A program made the translations under genes and the position numbers. Below, in pieces: positions 37,981-48,295 of a stretch of DNA of 64,000 bases (position 1 is its first letter; each line of letters begins with the position of its first letter). Under the pieces are notes generated by a model. It saw only the letters and a program-made list of their open reading frames with translations. It searched no databases and was not told the origin of the DNA. This DNA is from Sphingobacterium corticibacterium (GTDB lineage: Bacteria; Bacteroidota; Bacteroidia; Sphingobacteriales; Sphingobacteriaceae): assembly GCF_004208525.1 (NCBI RefSeq), contig NZ_SGIT01000001.1, positions 1,054,001-1,118,000 of the forward strand, read 5' to 3'.

Positions 37981-38059
37981 CTTTTCCCTACGCCAGTATG
38001 ATCCGGATCAGGTTCAAAGGGTAAAATCTCAGTCTGCTATCACGCAGACACCCCTAAAG
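37981..38059 (-). promoter_or_regulatory. TPP riboswitch (THI element)
   Basis: On the minus strand the sequence contains the conserved CUGAGA helix-loop and the ACCCUUUGAACCUGAUC and GUAGGGA segments of the thiamine pyrophosphate aptamer, with a short variable P3 stem (GUCUGCGUGAUAGCAGAC). It lies 67 bases before thiS and should reduce expression of the whole thi operon when TPP is abundant. Between aptamer and thiS a weak A/T hairpin (TTTTATT/AATAAAA) touches the start codon; no clear U-tract terminator is visible, so control may be translational. Confidence 0.95.
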
Positions 38060-38082
38060 TGCGATGCTAAGATAGTACTTTT

Positions 38083-41000
38083 TTAGAACAACTCCAACAA
38101 TTCATGCTTTGATAACCCGTTAACAAAAGATTTATCGGTCTTAATTAACTCTTCGGCTAACTTGTTCTTTTTCTTTTGCAGGTTTATAATTTTTTCCTCG
38201 ACCGTGTCCGAACAGATGAGCCGAACGGCCACCACATTTTTACGCTGTCCGATACGGTAGCTACGGTCTATTGCTTGATTCTCCACGGCCGGATTCCACC
38301 AGGGATCAACGATATAGACATAATCAGCTTCTGTAAGGTTGAGCCCTACCCCACCCGCTTTCAGGCTGATTAGGAATACCCGTATATTTTCGTCTGTTTG
38401 GAAATTTTGTACTTGCGTACCCCTATCTTTTGTTTGCCCGGTCAAGTAGACAAACGGAATATCTTTTCGTTCAAGTTGCACCTTAACCAAGTCGAGCATC
38501 TCCACAAACTGCGAAAAAACCAGGATTTTATGCTCTCTAAATTGGTTTTCAATTTGCTCGGTCAACACGTCTATTTTAACGGCGTTATCGCCCGAATGAC
38601 CTTCTTTTAGCAACACCGGCGAGTTGCAAATCTGGCGGAGCTTGGTTAACCCTGTCAATACGTGCATGCTGTTTTTACGGACTTCACGCTCATCAGTCGC
38701 CGAGATAAATTCCCGTAATTCCCGTTCGTAGGCATCATAAACCCGACGTTGCTCCGCATTCATTTCACAATAAATGATCATCTCCGTTTTTTCGGGCAAT
38801 TCTGTCGCAACTTGCTTTTTCGTTCGGCGTAGAATAAAGGGTTTAATCTTCTCTTGAAGCTCTATTGCGCGCTTATTGTATTCAAACTTATCAATCGGGA
38901 TAGCATATGTATCTCTAAAATATTGCTTACTTCCTAGCAATCCCGGACAAGCAAACGAAAGCTGCCCATAGAGGTCAAACGTGTTATTTTCAATAGGTGT
39001 TCCTGTCAATACGATTTTATTCCGCGATTGCAACAATCGAGCAGCTTTGTATCGTTCAGAACTTGGATTCTTGATAGCTTGCGATTCATCCAGAAAGATA
39101 TAATTAAAACGAAACGTTTTCAAAAAACGGATATCCGACAGCAGCATCCCGTAACTGGTCAATACCACTTCGTATTGGTTCATCTCCTCGACACTTTTAT
39201 CCCTTTCCGCTCCGTAGTGCAATAATGTCCTTATAGACGGTGCAAATTTAGATAATTCTTCCTGCCAGTTGAATAACAAAGATGTCGGCACAATGACCAG
39301 ATTCGTTGTATGTCCATATTTTTCCCGTTGCGTTAAGATAAAGGCAATAATTTGCAAGGTTTTCCCTAACCCCATATCATCGGCAAGGCACCCTCCAAAA
39401 TTAAGGTTATCCAAAAAGTTTAGCCATTTCAGTCCCTCCCGTTGATAATCCCGCAATTGAGCCTGTAACGTAATGGGTACCGAAACCGCTGAAAAACTTT
39501 TATGCGCAGCGAATTGCTCTTGATAAGCTAGGATTTCGGTTTGCACTTCCTCGCTCAAAACATCGTTTTCAAATAGCTTTGTTACCTCGGAAAAGTTGAT
39601 TTTTGGGATTTTCAGCAACTCCTTGTCGATTTCTCCTATTTGAAAATAACGGGAAATTTTGGCTATCCACTCGTCCGGCAAAATCCCTTGTGTGCCGTCA
39701 TCCAACTGCACAAATTTGCTTTTGTTCCGAATCGCACGGTACACCTGCTTTAAGCTGGTGTTATTTTTCCCAAAACGCACTTTCAATTTGGCGTTAAACC
39801 AATCTACGCCACTGATCACCTCGATACTTATCTTCGCCCGGTGTGAATTTAGCCTATTACTTTTAAGCTCATGGAAACCCAATATGGTAATTCCTTTTGC
39901 CCGCCATACCTCAAAGGCTTCCAGAAACCAATCTTCATCCAAAAACTGATCTTTGTGCAAATAGAAATATTCATGCCCTTGCATTTGTTCCCGAAAATCG
40001 GGGTGTTGTTGCATTACAAGTGACGTAAGACGTTCTTCCACTTCTTTATCCCGTTCAATTTTATATTCGTTTCCATTCTGGTCCGTATCTAACAGTTGTT
40101 TCTGGGAATACACCGGAATCTCGATAGCACCGTATTTCATTACTGGCGTAATTGACACGTAGTTTCCTTCTTGTTGCAAGTATATGATAGGCTCGGTTTC
40201 GAAGCTTTTTTCCGCCAATTGTACCGGTGTCGCAACGCGTACATAGCTATAATCAATATGTAGCAACTCCTCTAATGGTGCAAGTACCGTTTGAAGAAAT
40301 TCCTCATATTTTGAAGCGTGTATGAGCAAAATTTCATTATTCGATTTGAAGAATTTAATCACCCGAAGCATATCCGGGTGGTCCACGAAATAGAAAACCT
40401 GTTTATGGTAAACGAAATAATCATGCCGAATAACGGTATTCTTAAATGGAAGCGACGTATCGCTAAATTCTAACTCTCCCGTAACCTCGTAAAATGGTTC
40501 TTTTTTAAACACCCGCAACCGTATTTCAGCTTTTAGCACCGCTAATTCAACAGGCAATAATGACTTTGCTGTAACCGTTTCTGAAATATCTCGATCGTGA
40601 TAGTAAACCTCCAAGTCTAATGGATTTTTAACGATCAGTTTTAATGCTTCCCGTTCCGCTTCCGTGTGGTCTTCACTATACGTATGTTGAAAAGTCGTAA
40701 GGGCGGTATAGAATTTAATTTCCTGTGGGTCATCCGCTTTCCAAACAAGCTTTATCGGATCTATATTCGCAATCGGATTCTTGATTTTGCCGGATTGTGT
40801 AACATCGGTTTCCATCAGCAGGAAATTCAATTGTTGGTAATAGCGATGTCTACCGATCACCAATAGCTGTTTTTTACAGATGTCCTTTGCATTAAAATCC
40901 TTTAAAATGGATTGTTTTTGGGGTATCAGATTTTTTCTAAAAAGCTGTTCATCTATAGGGAGTAACTCTTTTATCTTGGTTTCGATGCGAAGTTTTCCTT

Positions 41001-41421
41001 CTTGATGGCTCAACTGGAAATAAGTATCTAAATGCGGCTCATTTTCCAAACCGTAATGCTTTGCATGCGTCAACAATACGTTGTTTCTAACCACCTTGTC
41101 AAAGAAAATACGATAGTCCTTTCGTTCCAGAATAGCATAGATGATTTCAGCCTGATGTGGACACAATGTAGAAAAAGCTTGTCCACAAGAACAAGAAGAT
41201 AGAATGGCATGCCCCACCTGACTGACCGCTACATTCGGAAACCCCACCACCTTTCTTTTCGTGAATACACCTGCATTCAATACTATTGAAATAACAGAAA
41301 TATCCTGAAAATCACGCTTCTCGATAAAATCTCCACTTGCGGTATGTTTAAGCAACTCAAACACCGAAAGACATTCTATGTTTGTATTGGCTAATGTGTA
41401 CTCTTTTGGTAATTCAGTCAT
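38083..41421 (-). CDS. SNF2-family DEAD/DEAH helicase with SWIM zinc finger
   Basis: 1112 residues from the ATG at 41421. The N-terminal SWIM-type finger (CSCGQAFSTLCPHQ) lies near residues 73-90, then a long middle region. The SNF2 ATPase domain starts near residue 650: motif I DDMGLGKT (about 682), motif II DESQ (about 778), motif III LTGTPIENN, and motifs V/VI KAGGVGLNL and DRSYRIGQ (about 1020-1055). Such proteins use ATP to move along double-stranded DNA and remodel bound proteins; in bacteria they are linked to RNA polymerase recycling or defence, but nothing here indicates defence neighbours. It lies just upstream of the TPP riboswitch on the same strand. Confidence 0.9.
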   Translation of the reverse strand: MTELPKEYTLANTNIECLSVFELLKHTASGDFIEKRDFQDISVISIVLNAGVFTKRKVVGFPNVAVSQVGHAILSSCSCGQAFSTLCPHQAEIIYAILERKDYRIFFDKVVRNNVLLTHAKHYGLENEPHLDTYFQLSHQEGKLRIETKIKELLPIDEQLFRKNLIPQKQSILKDFNAKDICKKQLLVIGRHRYYQQLNFLLMETDVTQSGKIKNPIANIDPIKLVWKADDPQEIKFYTALTTFQHTYSEDHTEAEREALKLIVKNPLDLEVYYHDRDISETVTAKSLLPVELAVLKAEIRLRVFKKEPFYEVTGELEFSDTSLPFKNTVIRHDYFVYHKQVFYFVDHPDMLRVIKFFKSNNEILLIHASKYEEFLQTVLAPLEELLHIDYSYVRVATPVQLAEKSFETEPIIYLQQEGNYVSITPVMKYGAIEIPVYSQKQLLDTDQNGNEYKIERDKEVEERLTSLVMQQHPDFREQMQGHEYFYLHKDQFLDEDWFLEAFEVWRAKGITILGFHELKSNRLNSHRAKISIEVISGVDWFNAKLKVRFGKNNTSLKQVYRAIRNKSKFVQLDDGTQGILPDEWIAKISRYFQIGEIDKELLKIPKINFSEVTKLFENDVLSEEVQTEILAYQEQFAAHKSFSAVSVPITLQAQLRDYQREGLKWLNFLDNLNFGGCLADDMGLGKTLQIIAFILTQREKYGHTTNLVIVPTSLLFNWQEELSKFAPSIRTLLHYGAERDKSVEEMNQYEVVLTSYGMLLSDIRFLKTFRFNYIFLDESQAIKNPSSERYKAARLLQSRNKIVLTGTPIENNTFDLYGQLSFACPGLLGSKQYFRDTYAIPIDKFEYNKRAIELQEKIKPFILRRTKKQVATELPEKTEMIIYCEMNAEQRRVYDAYERELREFISATDEREVRKNSMHVLTGLTKLRQICNSPVLLKEGHSGDNAVKIDVLTEQIENQFREHKILVFSQFVEMLDLVKVQLERKDIPFVYLTGQTKDRGTQVQNFQTDENIRVFLISLKAGGVGLNLTEADYVYIVDPWWNPAVENQAIDRSYRIGQRKNVVAVRLICSDTVEEKIINLQKKKNKLAEELIKTDKSFVNGLSKHELLELF

Positions 41422-41499
41422 GAAATACAAATGAACTATATTTTAAATAAGTTACCAAATTTTCATAAAATAGCAGGTATCTTATCAGATATAATATCT

Positions 41500-41507
41500 T
41501 AATTTTG
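41500..41507 (+). promoter_or_regulatory. Putative -7 box (TAATTTTG) of the Bcr/CflA gene
   Basis: Perfect TAnnTTTG match 38 bases before the ATG. No -33 TTG at the normal spacing. Confidence 0.4.
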
Positions 41508-41544
41508 TGCCGACATTATCCCACGACAAAGACACATTCCACAC

Positions 41545-42750
41545 ATGAACATTAATGCCGTTTCCCGAAAAAAGCGTTTTGCGATATTATTAACATTAGG
41601 TCTACTATCAGCTATCGGTCCATTTTCGATAGACATGTATCTCCCCGCTTTCGAAACCATCGCCTTAAATTTCGAAACAACTATTGAACATATACAACTT
41701 TCGCTGACCTCCTTCTTTATCGGAATTGCTTTCGGCCAACTTATTTATGGCCCACTGCTGGACAAATTTGGGCGGAAAAGCCCACTTCTAATCGGTCTGG
41801 TAATTTATATCGTGGCGTCTGTATTATGTGCGTATACGAAGGAACCTAACCAGCTTATTTTCTTACGATTTCTACAAGCCTTGGGCAGCTGTTCGGGCAT
41901 GGTCGCCAGCCGCGCCATGGTAAGGGATATTTTTGAACCGCGGGAAGCCGCTAAGGTATTTAGCATGCTGATGTTGGTGATCGGTATTTCTCCTATTGTG
42001 GCGCCAAGCGTGGGAGCTTTTGTATTGACCAACTTTGATTGGCACATCATTTTTGTTATACTAGCCATACTTGCCCTTTTAATCTTGTTAAGTGTCATTT
42101 TTATCTTACCGGAGACATATCAAGGCGATAAGAAAATGTCTCTACGCCCCAAGTATATTATAACGGATTTTTGGCATGTTTTTCGGAATCCGACATTTCT
42201 TCTATACGCTGCTGTCGGTGGCTTTGCGTCGAGTGGACTATATGCCTACCTATCTGGTTCACCTTTTGTTCTACAGCGTTTATTTGGTTTGTCCGAAGCC
42301 CAATATGGAGCGGCATTTGCATTAGTCGCTTCCTCGTTGATTATGGCTACCCAGCTTAACCGCATTTTGCTCAATAAATGGAATAGCGAAGGGATTTCAA
42401 AAAAGGCCAGCCTATTACAAGCATCTGCCGGAATACTGCTTGTCACTATCACCCTATTGGGCGGCATGAATCTCTATATACTACTGGTTCTTATTTGCCT
42501 TTTCTTATGTAGTCAAGGCTTTATCTTCCCAAACACCTCCGCTTTGGCTTTGGCACCTTTTGGAAGACTTGCCGGAATTGCTTCTGCACTTTTAGGTTGT
42601 ATCCAAATGGCCTTAGGGGCATTGACTTCCGCTTCTGTCAGTTATTTCCATAATGGCACGATGGTGCCCATGGTCACCGTTATGTGTGTTAGTGCATCAA
42701 TCGCCTGTCTGATCTATTTACTGGTTGATAAACGTATAAGTCATACGTAG
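41545..42750 (+). CDS. Bcr/CflA family multidrug efflux MFS transporter
   Basis: 401 residues with about 12 transmembrane helices. SAIGPFSIDMYLPAF in helix 1 is characteristic of the Bcr/CflA group, and GPLLDKFGRKSPLL is the MFS motif A loop. These are drug:proton antiporters in the inner membrane (bicyclomycin, chloramphenicol and others); the substrate is unknown. It is divergent from the SNF2 helicase gene. Confidence 0.9.
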   Translation: MNINAVSRKKRFAILLTLGLLSAIGPFSIDMYLPAFETIALNFETTIEHIQLSLTSFFIGIAFGQLIYGPLLDKFGRKSPLLIGLVIYIVASVLCAYTKEPNQLIFLRFLQALGSCSGMVASRAMVRDIFEPREAAKVFSMLMLVIGISPIVAPSVGAFVLTNFDWHIIFVILAILALLILLSVIFILPETYQGDKKMSLRPKYIITDFWHVFRNPTFLLYAAVGGFASSGLYAYLSGSPFVLQRLFGLSEAQYGAAFALVASSLIMATQLNRILLNKWNSEGISKKASLLQASAGILLVTITLLGGMNLYILLVLICLFLCSQGFIFPNTSALALAPFGRLAGIASALLGCIQMALGALTSASVSYFHNGTMVPMVTVMCVSASIACLIYLLVDKRISHT

Positions 42751-42845
42751 GAAAATTTATTTTAAATCCTGGGTGAAAGCCATACGGGAATAAACTATTT
42801 CTGTTATTTTTTGTTCTCTAAATAAGAAACCGAAATGTAAAATAG

Positions 42846-43157
42846 ATGAAAAGTACACTAAATATTAATGCGACGTCGTTTTATCAAACGCAATTTAAAC
42901 AGCTAAAATGGGCATTGAACGATCAAACAGAAAACAGCACAGAAATCGCTATAGCAGAGGAATCGGTAACAGACAAAAGTGATATCAGGGAAGCGATTGA
43001 AGACCACATGGATCATATAGCCGCCACTCTTCCCGAGGGACGTGTGCTAAATGATTATGAAGTTACTGTATCTTTTGACCCCGATATTGACGACAGACAA
43101 AAAGCCGAATTTACAACGATATTTAACGAATTCAATACCAGAGACGAATCTAATTAA
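42846..43157 (+). CDS. Hypothetical small acidic protein
   Basis: 103 residues, rich in Asp, Glu, Thr and Asn; no signal peptide or membrane segment. The C-terminal part (DYEVTVSFDPDIDDRQKAEFTTIFNEF) looks folded. No family recognised. ATG start, flanked by Bcr/CflA and MATE genes in the same direction. Coding is likely from its length and position. Confidence 0.55.
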   Translation: MKSTLNINATSFYQTQFKQLKWALNDQTENSTEIAIAEESVTDKSDIREAIEDHMDHIAATLPEGRVLNDYEVTVSFDPDIDDRQKAEFTTIFNEFNTRDESN

Positions 43158-43171
43158 AGAAAGATATTATG

Positions 43172-43179
43172 TAAGTTTG
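43172..43179 (+). promoter_or_regulatory. Putative -7 box (TAAGTTTG) of the MATE gene
   Basis: Perfect TAnnTTTG match ending 8 bases before the ATG at 43187. The transcript would be leaderless or nearly so. Confidence 0.4.
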
Positions 43180-43186
43180 GCCGGTC

Positions 43187-44512
43187 ATGTTTCATAAGAA
43201 CTACATCCGGATTATCAAACTCGCGTTTCCGGTTATTCTGGCAAACGCTTCCGTTCCCTTGTTGGGTTTGGCGGATACTGCTGCCATAGGACAAACCGGA
43301 GCCGCCGTCGACTTGGGGGCCATAGCTTTGGCATCATTAATTTTTAATTTTGTGTATTGGGGGTTTGGCTTTCTCCGGATGGGTACAACTGGTTTTGTAT
43401 CACAAGCTGCTGGCGCCAACGATGTAGACGAAACGCATGCTTTATTGTTTCGTGCTGTATTAACAGGAGCAGGAATCGGTATACTTCTTATTATACTCCA
43501 ACGATTGATTGGCGAAACGTCCATCAGTTTATTGAAAGCAAGCGATGAAATTAAAATCCTTGTAAGAGACTACTTCTATATCCGTATTTGGGGAGCTCCG
43601 GCTACATTAATTACCTTCACGTTATTAGGTACACTTATCGGAATGGGCTGGACAAAGCACCTCCTGTTCGTACAATTATTTCTTAACGGACTCAATATCC
43701 TGCTCAATGTACTTTTTGTCGTAGGATACGACCTTGGCGTTCGCGGCATCGCGTTCGGTACGGTTATAGCCGAATGGTCTACATTGTTTTTTGCTGCTTA
43801 CCTACTCATCAAAAAGATGCAGCTACAGGCTCTATCCCTTCGCTTGCAGCAGTTGCAGTCTCGTATTTTTAATAAAGAAAAACTTATTGCATTATTTAAA
43901 GTCAATGGCGATATCATGATTCGCACCTTGGCTCTCCTTAGTGGCTTTGCTTGGTTTGCCAATCAGGGAGCAGATTTCGGTGATCAAGTTTTAGCAGCCA
44001 ATCATGTCCTGTTGCAATTTGTATCGCTTTCTGCCTTCTTCTTGGATGGCTACGCCCATGTTGCCGAAATGTTAACGGGCAAAGCTTACGGAGCAAAGGA
44101 TAAAGCCTATTTTATAGAGCAGGTACGGCATTCCAGTGTTTTGGCAGGCATTACTGCACTTATCCTCGCATGCAGCGTATACACGCTGAGCGATTTACTC
44201 ATTTCGCTGCTCACTAAAGATATGCAAGTTCAAGCTATAGCTTCTGCCCACAGTTTGTATGCTGCCATCTACATTGCATTATCTTCCGCCGCCTTCCAAT
44301 TAGATGGTATTTTCATCGGGGTAACAAAAAGTGTGGAAATGCGAAACGCGACGCTGATGGCTTTATTTATTTTCATCGGCTCGGCATTACTGTTAACACC
44401 CCCCTATGGCAACGTAGGATTGTGGATTAGTTTTATTATTTATGTCGTCGCGCGGGCCATTACACTAGGTATATACTATCCTAAAATATTACGGGGGATG
44501 GTAATTACTTAA
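43187..44512 (+). CDS. MATE family efflux transporter (DinF-like)
   Basis: 441 residues with 12 predicted membrane helices. The first (IIKLAFPVILANASVPLLGLADTAAIG) is typical of the DinF branch of MATE pumps, which export drugs or metabolites using Na+ or H+ gradients. The substrate is not predictable. A possible operon continues with the MscS gene 38 bases downstream. Confidence 0.9.
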   Translation: MFHKNYIRIIKLAFPVILANASVPLLGLADTAAIGQTGAAVDLGAIALASLIFNFVYWGFGFLRMGTTGFVSQAAGANDVDETHALLFRAVLTGAGIGILLIILQRLIGETSISLLKASDEIKILVRDYFYIRIWGAPATLITFTLLGTLIGMGWTKHLLFVQLFLNGLNILLNVLFVVGYDLGVRGIAFGTVIAEWSTLFFAAYLLIKKMQLQALSLRLQQLQSRIFNKEKLIALFKVNGDIMIRTLALLSGFAWFANQGADFGDQVLAANHVLLQFVSLSAFFLDGYAHVAEMLTGKAYGAKDKAYFIEQVRHSSVLAGITALILACSVYTLSDLLISLLTKDMQVQAIASAHSLYAAIYIALSSAAFQLDGIFIGVTKSVEMRNATLMALFIFIGSALLLTPPYGNVGLWISFIIYVVARAITLGIYYPKILRGMVIT

Positions 44513-44550
44513 CAATTTTCTATATTTATAGGAATAGTATCAAATAAAAT

Positions 44551-46386
44551 ATGTCTTCTATTCGGTTATTATTTTTATTCATTACGGTATATATCTGTAA
44601 TATAGAGTTCTCTTTGGGGCAGGATACCGCTGTTTCTCTTGCAGATACAGCGAAAGAAATATCTTCCAAAGCGCATGATCTTCTCCAAATACGCGAACAG
44701 CAAAAGCAAGATTCACTTCAACGGAAGAAACTCGAAGCACAACTCATCTCCCTATCGACACAAGGAGACAACGAGCGGCAGCGTCTTTTACAAGAAATCA
44801 ACATATTAAGAAGCCGAGATTCTATTCTATTTGCGAAAAGAAAGCAAGCGGTAGACTCGCTTCGTACGTTAAACAAAGGTGTACCCGTCGTACCTTTCCG
44901 AGACACCATATTTACGGTATATATCCAAGTTGGTAGTTACACCCCGCAAGAGCGGGCAGCCGCTGTCGAGAACCGAATCCGCTCGCTTGCGGACAATTAC
45001 AAATTTGACGTAGACTCCTTACGTCTGGAGCAGAACGAAACCAATTGGATCGTTTATTGGGAAGACCAGATGATTGCCAGCATAGGTGATGAGGATGCCA
45101 TGTGGGCTGATCTTCAAACAGCGCAGTTGGCAAACACATATCTAAAGAATATCAAAGATAGTATCGTCCAATATCGAGAAGATACCAGCCTACGAAAAAT
45201 AGCGTTAGGAGTTCTCTTTGCCGTTATCATTATACTCGCCGCGGCACTCATTATTAGCGGCATCGGAAAAATGATAAAGTGGATCAAAAAACGATTACTC
45301 TTATTACGAGGTCATCTTTTCCAAGGTTTCCGTATAAAAGGTTATGAGCTAGTTTCCGCTAAGCGGCAGATAAAGTTCATCTGGACGCTTCTCAACTTCG
45401 TGAAGTGGATACTTATCTTAACGTCGGTTTATCTCGCACTTCCGATATTGCTCAACCTGTTCCCAACGACGGAGGGCTATGCCCCTATCCTGTTGGGGTA
45501 CTTTATCAAACCCATCAAAGATGTTGCCCAAGCTGTGGTCCGCTACCTACCTAATTTGATAACAATACTCGTTATTTGTATTATTTTTAGGTATCTATTG
45601 AAAATGCTCCGCTTCTTTGCCCAGGAAATACACAATGGCGTATTGAATTTCCCCGGATTTTATAAAGAGTGGGCATTGCCTACTTATCAGATTGTCCGCG
45701 TGTTACTATTCGCTTTCTTGCTGATTATCATATTTCCGTACTTTCCGGGAGCCGACACGCCAATATTTAAAGGTGTCTCTGTCTTTATTGGTATTCTTTT
45801 CACGTTCAGTTCTGCAGGCGCACTGGGCAATATCATAGCGGGTCTTCTATTAACCTATATGCGTTCGTTTTCTATTGGTGACCGCGTAAAGATTGGTGAT
45901 GTTTCAGGCGACATTATTGAAAAAAGTTTATTGGTAACCCGTATCCGTACGGTTAAGAATGAAGTCATTTCCGTTCCAAATTCCCAAGTAATGAACAGCC
46001 ATACGATCAATTATAGTATGGACGTCGCAGAGAACCCATTAATTATATATACAAATATTACCATGGCGTATGAAATCCCTTGGCAGGATGTACACGAGTT
46101 GGCTAAAAAAGCGTGTGAACAAGTAGATTTATTAGAAAAGACTCCCGCACCTTTTATCCTGCAAACAAGTCTAGACGATTTTTATGTGACCTACCAAATC
46201 AATGCGTATACACGAAATCCGCATAAACAAGCGGCTATCTACTCTGAATTGCACAAACACATCCTGGATGTATTTCATGCTGCCGGAATAGAACTTTTAT
46301 CTCCACATTTCCGTGCTGTCCGTGATGGTTCAGAGCTCGATATGCCGATAGCATTTAAGAAAGATAAAGACATTCGCAAAGAATAG
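44551..46386 (+). CDS. Mechanosensitive ion channel family protein (MscS)
   Basis: 611 residues. Signal peptide at 1-24, a coiled-coil stretch (about 28-100), a small periplasmic domain (FTVYIQVGSYTPQERAAAVENR), then about five membrane helices. The MscS pore helix and beta domain follow: SAGALGNIIAGLLLTYMR, FSIGDRVKIGDVSGDI and VPNSQVMNSHTINYS. MscS channels release solutes on osmotic downshock. The long N-terminal part is an extension relative to E. coli MscS (286 residues). Confidence 0.88.
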   Translation: MSSIRLLFLFITVYICNIEFSLGQDTAVSLADTAKEISSKAHDLLQIREQQKQDSLQRKKLEAQLISLSTQGDNERQRLLQEINILRSRDSILFAKRKQAVDSLRTLNKGVPVVPFRDTIFTVYIQVGSYTPQERAAAVENRIRSLADNYKFDVDSLRLEQNETNWIVYWEDQMIASIGDEDAMWADLQTAQLANTYLKNIKDSIVQYREDTSLRKIALGVLFAVIIILAAALIISGIGKMIKWIKKRLLLLRGHLFQGFRIKGYELVSAKRQIKFIWTLLNFVKWILILTSVYLALPILLNLFPTTEGYAPILLGYFIKPIKDVAQAVVRYLPNLITILVICIIFRYLLKMLRFFAQEIHNGVLNFPGFYKEWALPTYQIVRVLLFAFLLIIIFPYFPGADTPIFKGVSVFIGILFTFSSAGALGNIIAGLLLTYMRSFSIGDRVKIGDVSGDIIEKSLLVTRIRTVKNEVISVPNSQVMNSHTINYSMDVAENPLIIYTNITMAYEIPWQDVHELAKKACEQVDLLEKTPAPFILQTSLDDFYVTYQINAYTRNPHKQAAIYSELHKHILDVFHAAGIELLSPHFRAVRDGSELDMPIAFKKDKDIRKE

Positions 46387-46425
46387 GTATTACATAAGGA
46401 TTACCATATTTCATAACAAAGCCTG

Positions 46426-46433
46426 TAATTTTG
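46426..46433 (+). promoter_or_regulatory. -7 box (TAATTTTG) directly before the luciferase-like gene
   Basis: Perfect TAnnTTTG match ending 5 bases before the ATG at 46438, so the predicted transcription start coincides with the start codon. Confidence 0.5.
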
Positions 46434-46437
46434 TGGC

Positions 46438-47427
46438 ATGGAAAAAATTAAACTTTCGGCTTTGGATCTAGCGACTGTCTGCAAAGGACAAAATGCACAA
46501 CAGGCTATTGCTAGAAGTGTTGAAGCAGCTCAATATATTGAGAAATTAGAATACCAGCGAATATGGTTTGCAGAACATCACAATATGGAGCATATTGCCA
46601 GTTCTGCGACAGCTGTTTTGATTGGCCATGTCGCGGGTAAGACTAATCATATACGTATTGGATCGGGAGGTATCATGCTACCCAATCACTCTCCTCTAGT
46701 TGTTGCCGAACAGTTTGGTACGTTAGAAACCTTATATCCCGGCCGGATTGATTTGGGATTGGGCCGCGCTCCGGGCACTGATCAAGTCACCGCGATGGCA
46801 CTCCGTCGTAACAATCTGAACACTGCCTTTTATTTTAAGGATGATGTACAGGCTCTCCAACAATATTTTGAAAACGATGATCCATCAGAGAAAGTGCGTG
46901 CCTTCCCCGGTGAAGGATTGGATGTTCCGATTTATATTTTAGGCTCCAGTACAGACTCTGCACATTTGGCTGCCGAACTAGGTTTACCTTATGCTTTCGC
47001 CGCACATTTCGCACCAGCTATGCTCGCACAAGCGTCTGAGATTTACCGAAGGGAGTTCAAACCATCCATACATCTGCAAGAACCCTATTTCATCGCCTGC
47101 GTCAATATTATAGGTGCTGAAACGACGGAAGAAGCCGACTTCCTTTCCACGAGTTTATTCAATATGTTTGCCGGAATTATCACGAACCACCGTCGTCCAT
47201 TGTCTCCGCCAACAGAACAGCCTATATACCACGGCATCCCCGAGATTGAAAGAGCCGTCCATAGCATGACAGCATGTACTTTCACCGGAGATGAGAAAAC
47301 GCTTAAACAAGATATTTATGATTTTGCCAAACGCTATGAAGTTAACGAAATCATGACAACGAATTATGTTTACGATAATCAGAAGCGTCTGGAATCGTTC
47401 CGTATCATAAAGGAAGCGTTAATATAG
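46438..47427 (+). CDS. LLM class flavin-dependent oxidoreductase (luciferase-like)
   Basis: 329 residues of the bacterial luciferase TIM-barrel family. Recognisable segments: RIWFAEHHNMEHIASSATAV, IRIGSGGIMLPNHSPL, VVAEQFGTLETLYPGRIDLGLGRAPGTD and PIYILGSSTDSAHLAAELGLPYAFA. These enzymes use FMNH2 and O2 to oxidise aldehydes, alkanes or sulfonates; the substrate is unknown. The -7 box ends 5 bases before the ATG, suggesting a leaderless mRNA. Confidence 0.9.
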   Translation: MEKIKLSALDLATVCKGQNAQQAIARSVEAAQYIEKLEYQRIWFAEHHNMEHIASSATAVLIGHVAGKTNHIRIGSGGIMLPNHSPLVVAEQFGTLETLYPGRIDLGLGRAPGTDQVTAMALRRNNLNTAFYFKDDVQALQQYFENDDPSEKVRAFPGEGLDVPIYILGSSTDSAHLAAELGLPYAFAAHFAPAMLAQASEIYRREFKPSIHLQEPYFIACVNIIGAETTEEADFLSTSLFNMFAGIITNHRRPLSPPTEQPIYHGIPEIERAVHSMTACTFTGDEKTLKQDIYDFAKRYEVNEIMTTNYVYDNQKRLESFRIIKEALI

Positions 47428-47482
47428 CGATACGTTTAGCCCAAAAGCAAAAAACGATTTTGCTTTACTTGAAAAAAGCTGT

Positions 47483-48295
47483 ATGTTGGACAACATGGAA
47501 AAAAAGACTTTAGCTATCGTTGGTTGTGGCAAATTGGCTACCCTTGTTGCGGACGCTTATAGAGATAATTTGCTTCCGGAGTATGAATTGATTGCGACGT
47601 ATTCCCGAAGCAAGGAAAAAGCGCAACATATTGCCGATAAAATAAACACAGTAGATTCCGGATCAACCTGTATACCTTGTGCGTCGATTCAAGATGTTTT
47701 GGCGATGAAACCCGATTATATTATCGAAACCGCCTCTCCAAATGCCCTGAAGGAATTTGCACTCGACGCTTTAAAAAACGGTTCGTCTATCGTGACGCTC
47801 TCGATGGGAGCTTTTGCAGATCAGGCATTTTATGAAAATGTTATAAAAACAGCAAGAGAAAACAACACGAAAGTACACATAGCATCTGGTGCTATTGGCG
47901 GACTTGACGTTTTACGGACAGTTTCCTTGATGGGTAAATGCGAAGCAACGTTTCAAACCGAAAAAAGCCCCAACTCGCTCAGGAAATCGTCTGTGTATCA
48001 GGAATCCCTACAACACGAGAAAAAAAAGGTATTTGAAGGGAACGCGATCGAAGCCATTGCCCTTTTCCCAACCAGCGTCAACGTATCTGTCGCTGCGTCA
48101 ATTGCATCCGTAGGTCCGGAGAACATGCTGGTATCGATTACCTCTATTCCTGATTTTGTAGGAGATAACCACCGCATAGAGATCAAAAATGAACAAGTAC
48201 ATGCGGTAGTCGATGTATACAGCGCTACCGCCCAGATTGCAGGATGGAGCATTGTAAATACATTACGAAATATCGTTTCACCTATTGTGTTTTAA
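47483..48295 (+). CDS. L-aspartate dehydrogenase-like protein (NadX family)
   Basis: 270 residues; a second ATG at 47495 (MEKKTLAIVGCGKLA) fits the Rossmann start. The dinucleotide motif VGCGKLATLV is followed by family segments IETASPNALKEFALDAL, HIASGAIGGLDVLR and ALFPTSVNVSVAA. NadX oxidises L-aspartate to iminoaspartate for NAD synthesis, but several DUF108 homologues act on other amino acids. No nadA or nadC is adjacent. Its last 14 bases overlap the convergent hydroxyacid dehydrogenase-like gene. Confidence 0.8.
   Translation: MLDNMEKKTLAIVGCGKLATLVADAYRDNLLPEYELIATYSRSKEKAQHIADKINTVDSGSTCIPCASIQDVLAMKPDYIIETASPNALKEFALDALKNGSSIVTLSMGAFADQAFYENVIKTARENNTKVHIASGAIGGLDVLRTVSLMGKCEATFQTEKSPNSLRKSSVYQESLQHEKKKVFEGNAIEAIALFPTSVNVSVAASIASVGPENMLVSITSIPDFVGDNHRIEIKNEQVHAVVDVYSATAQIAGWSIVNTLRNIVSPIVF

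Noticed and set aside
38083..41421. The SNF2/SWIM helicase as part of a phage-defence island
   Set aside because: Its neighbours are thiamine synthesis genes and efflux pumps; no nuclease, methylase or other defence gene is adjacent.
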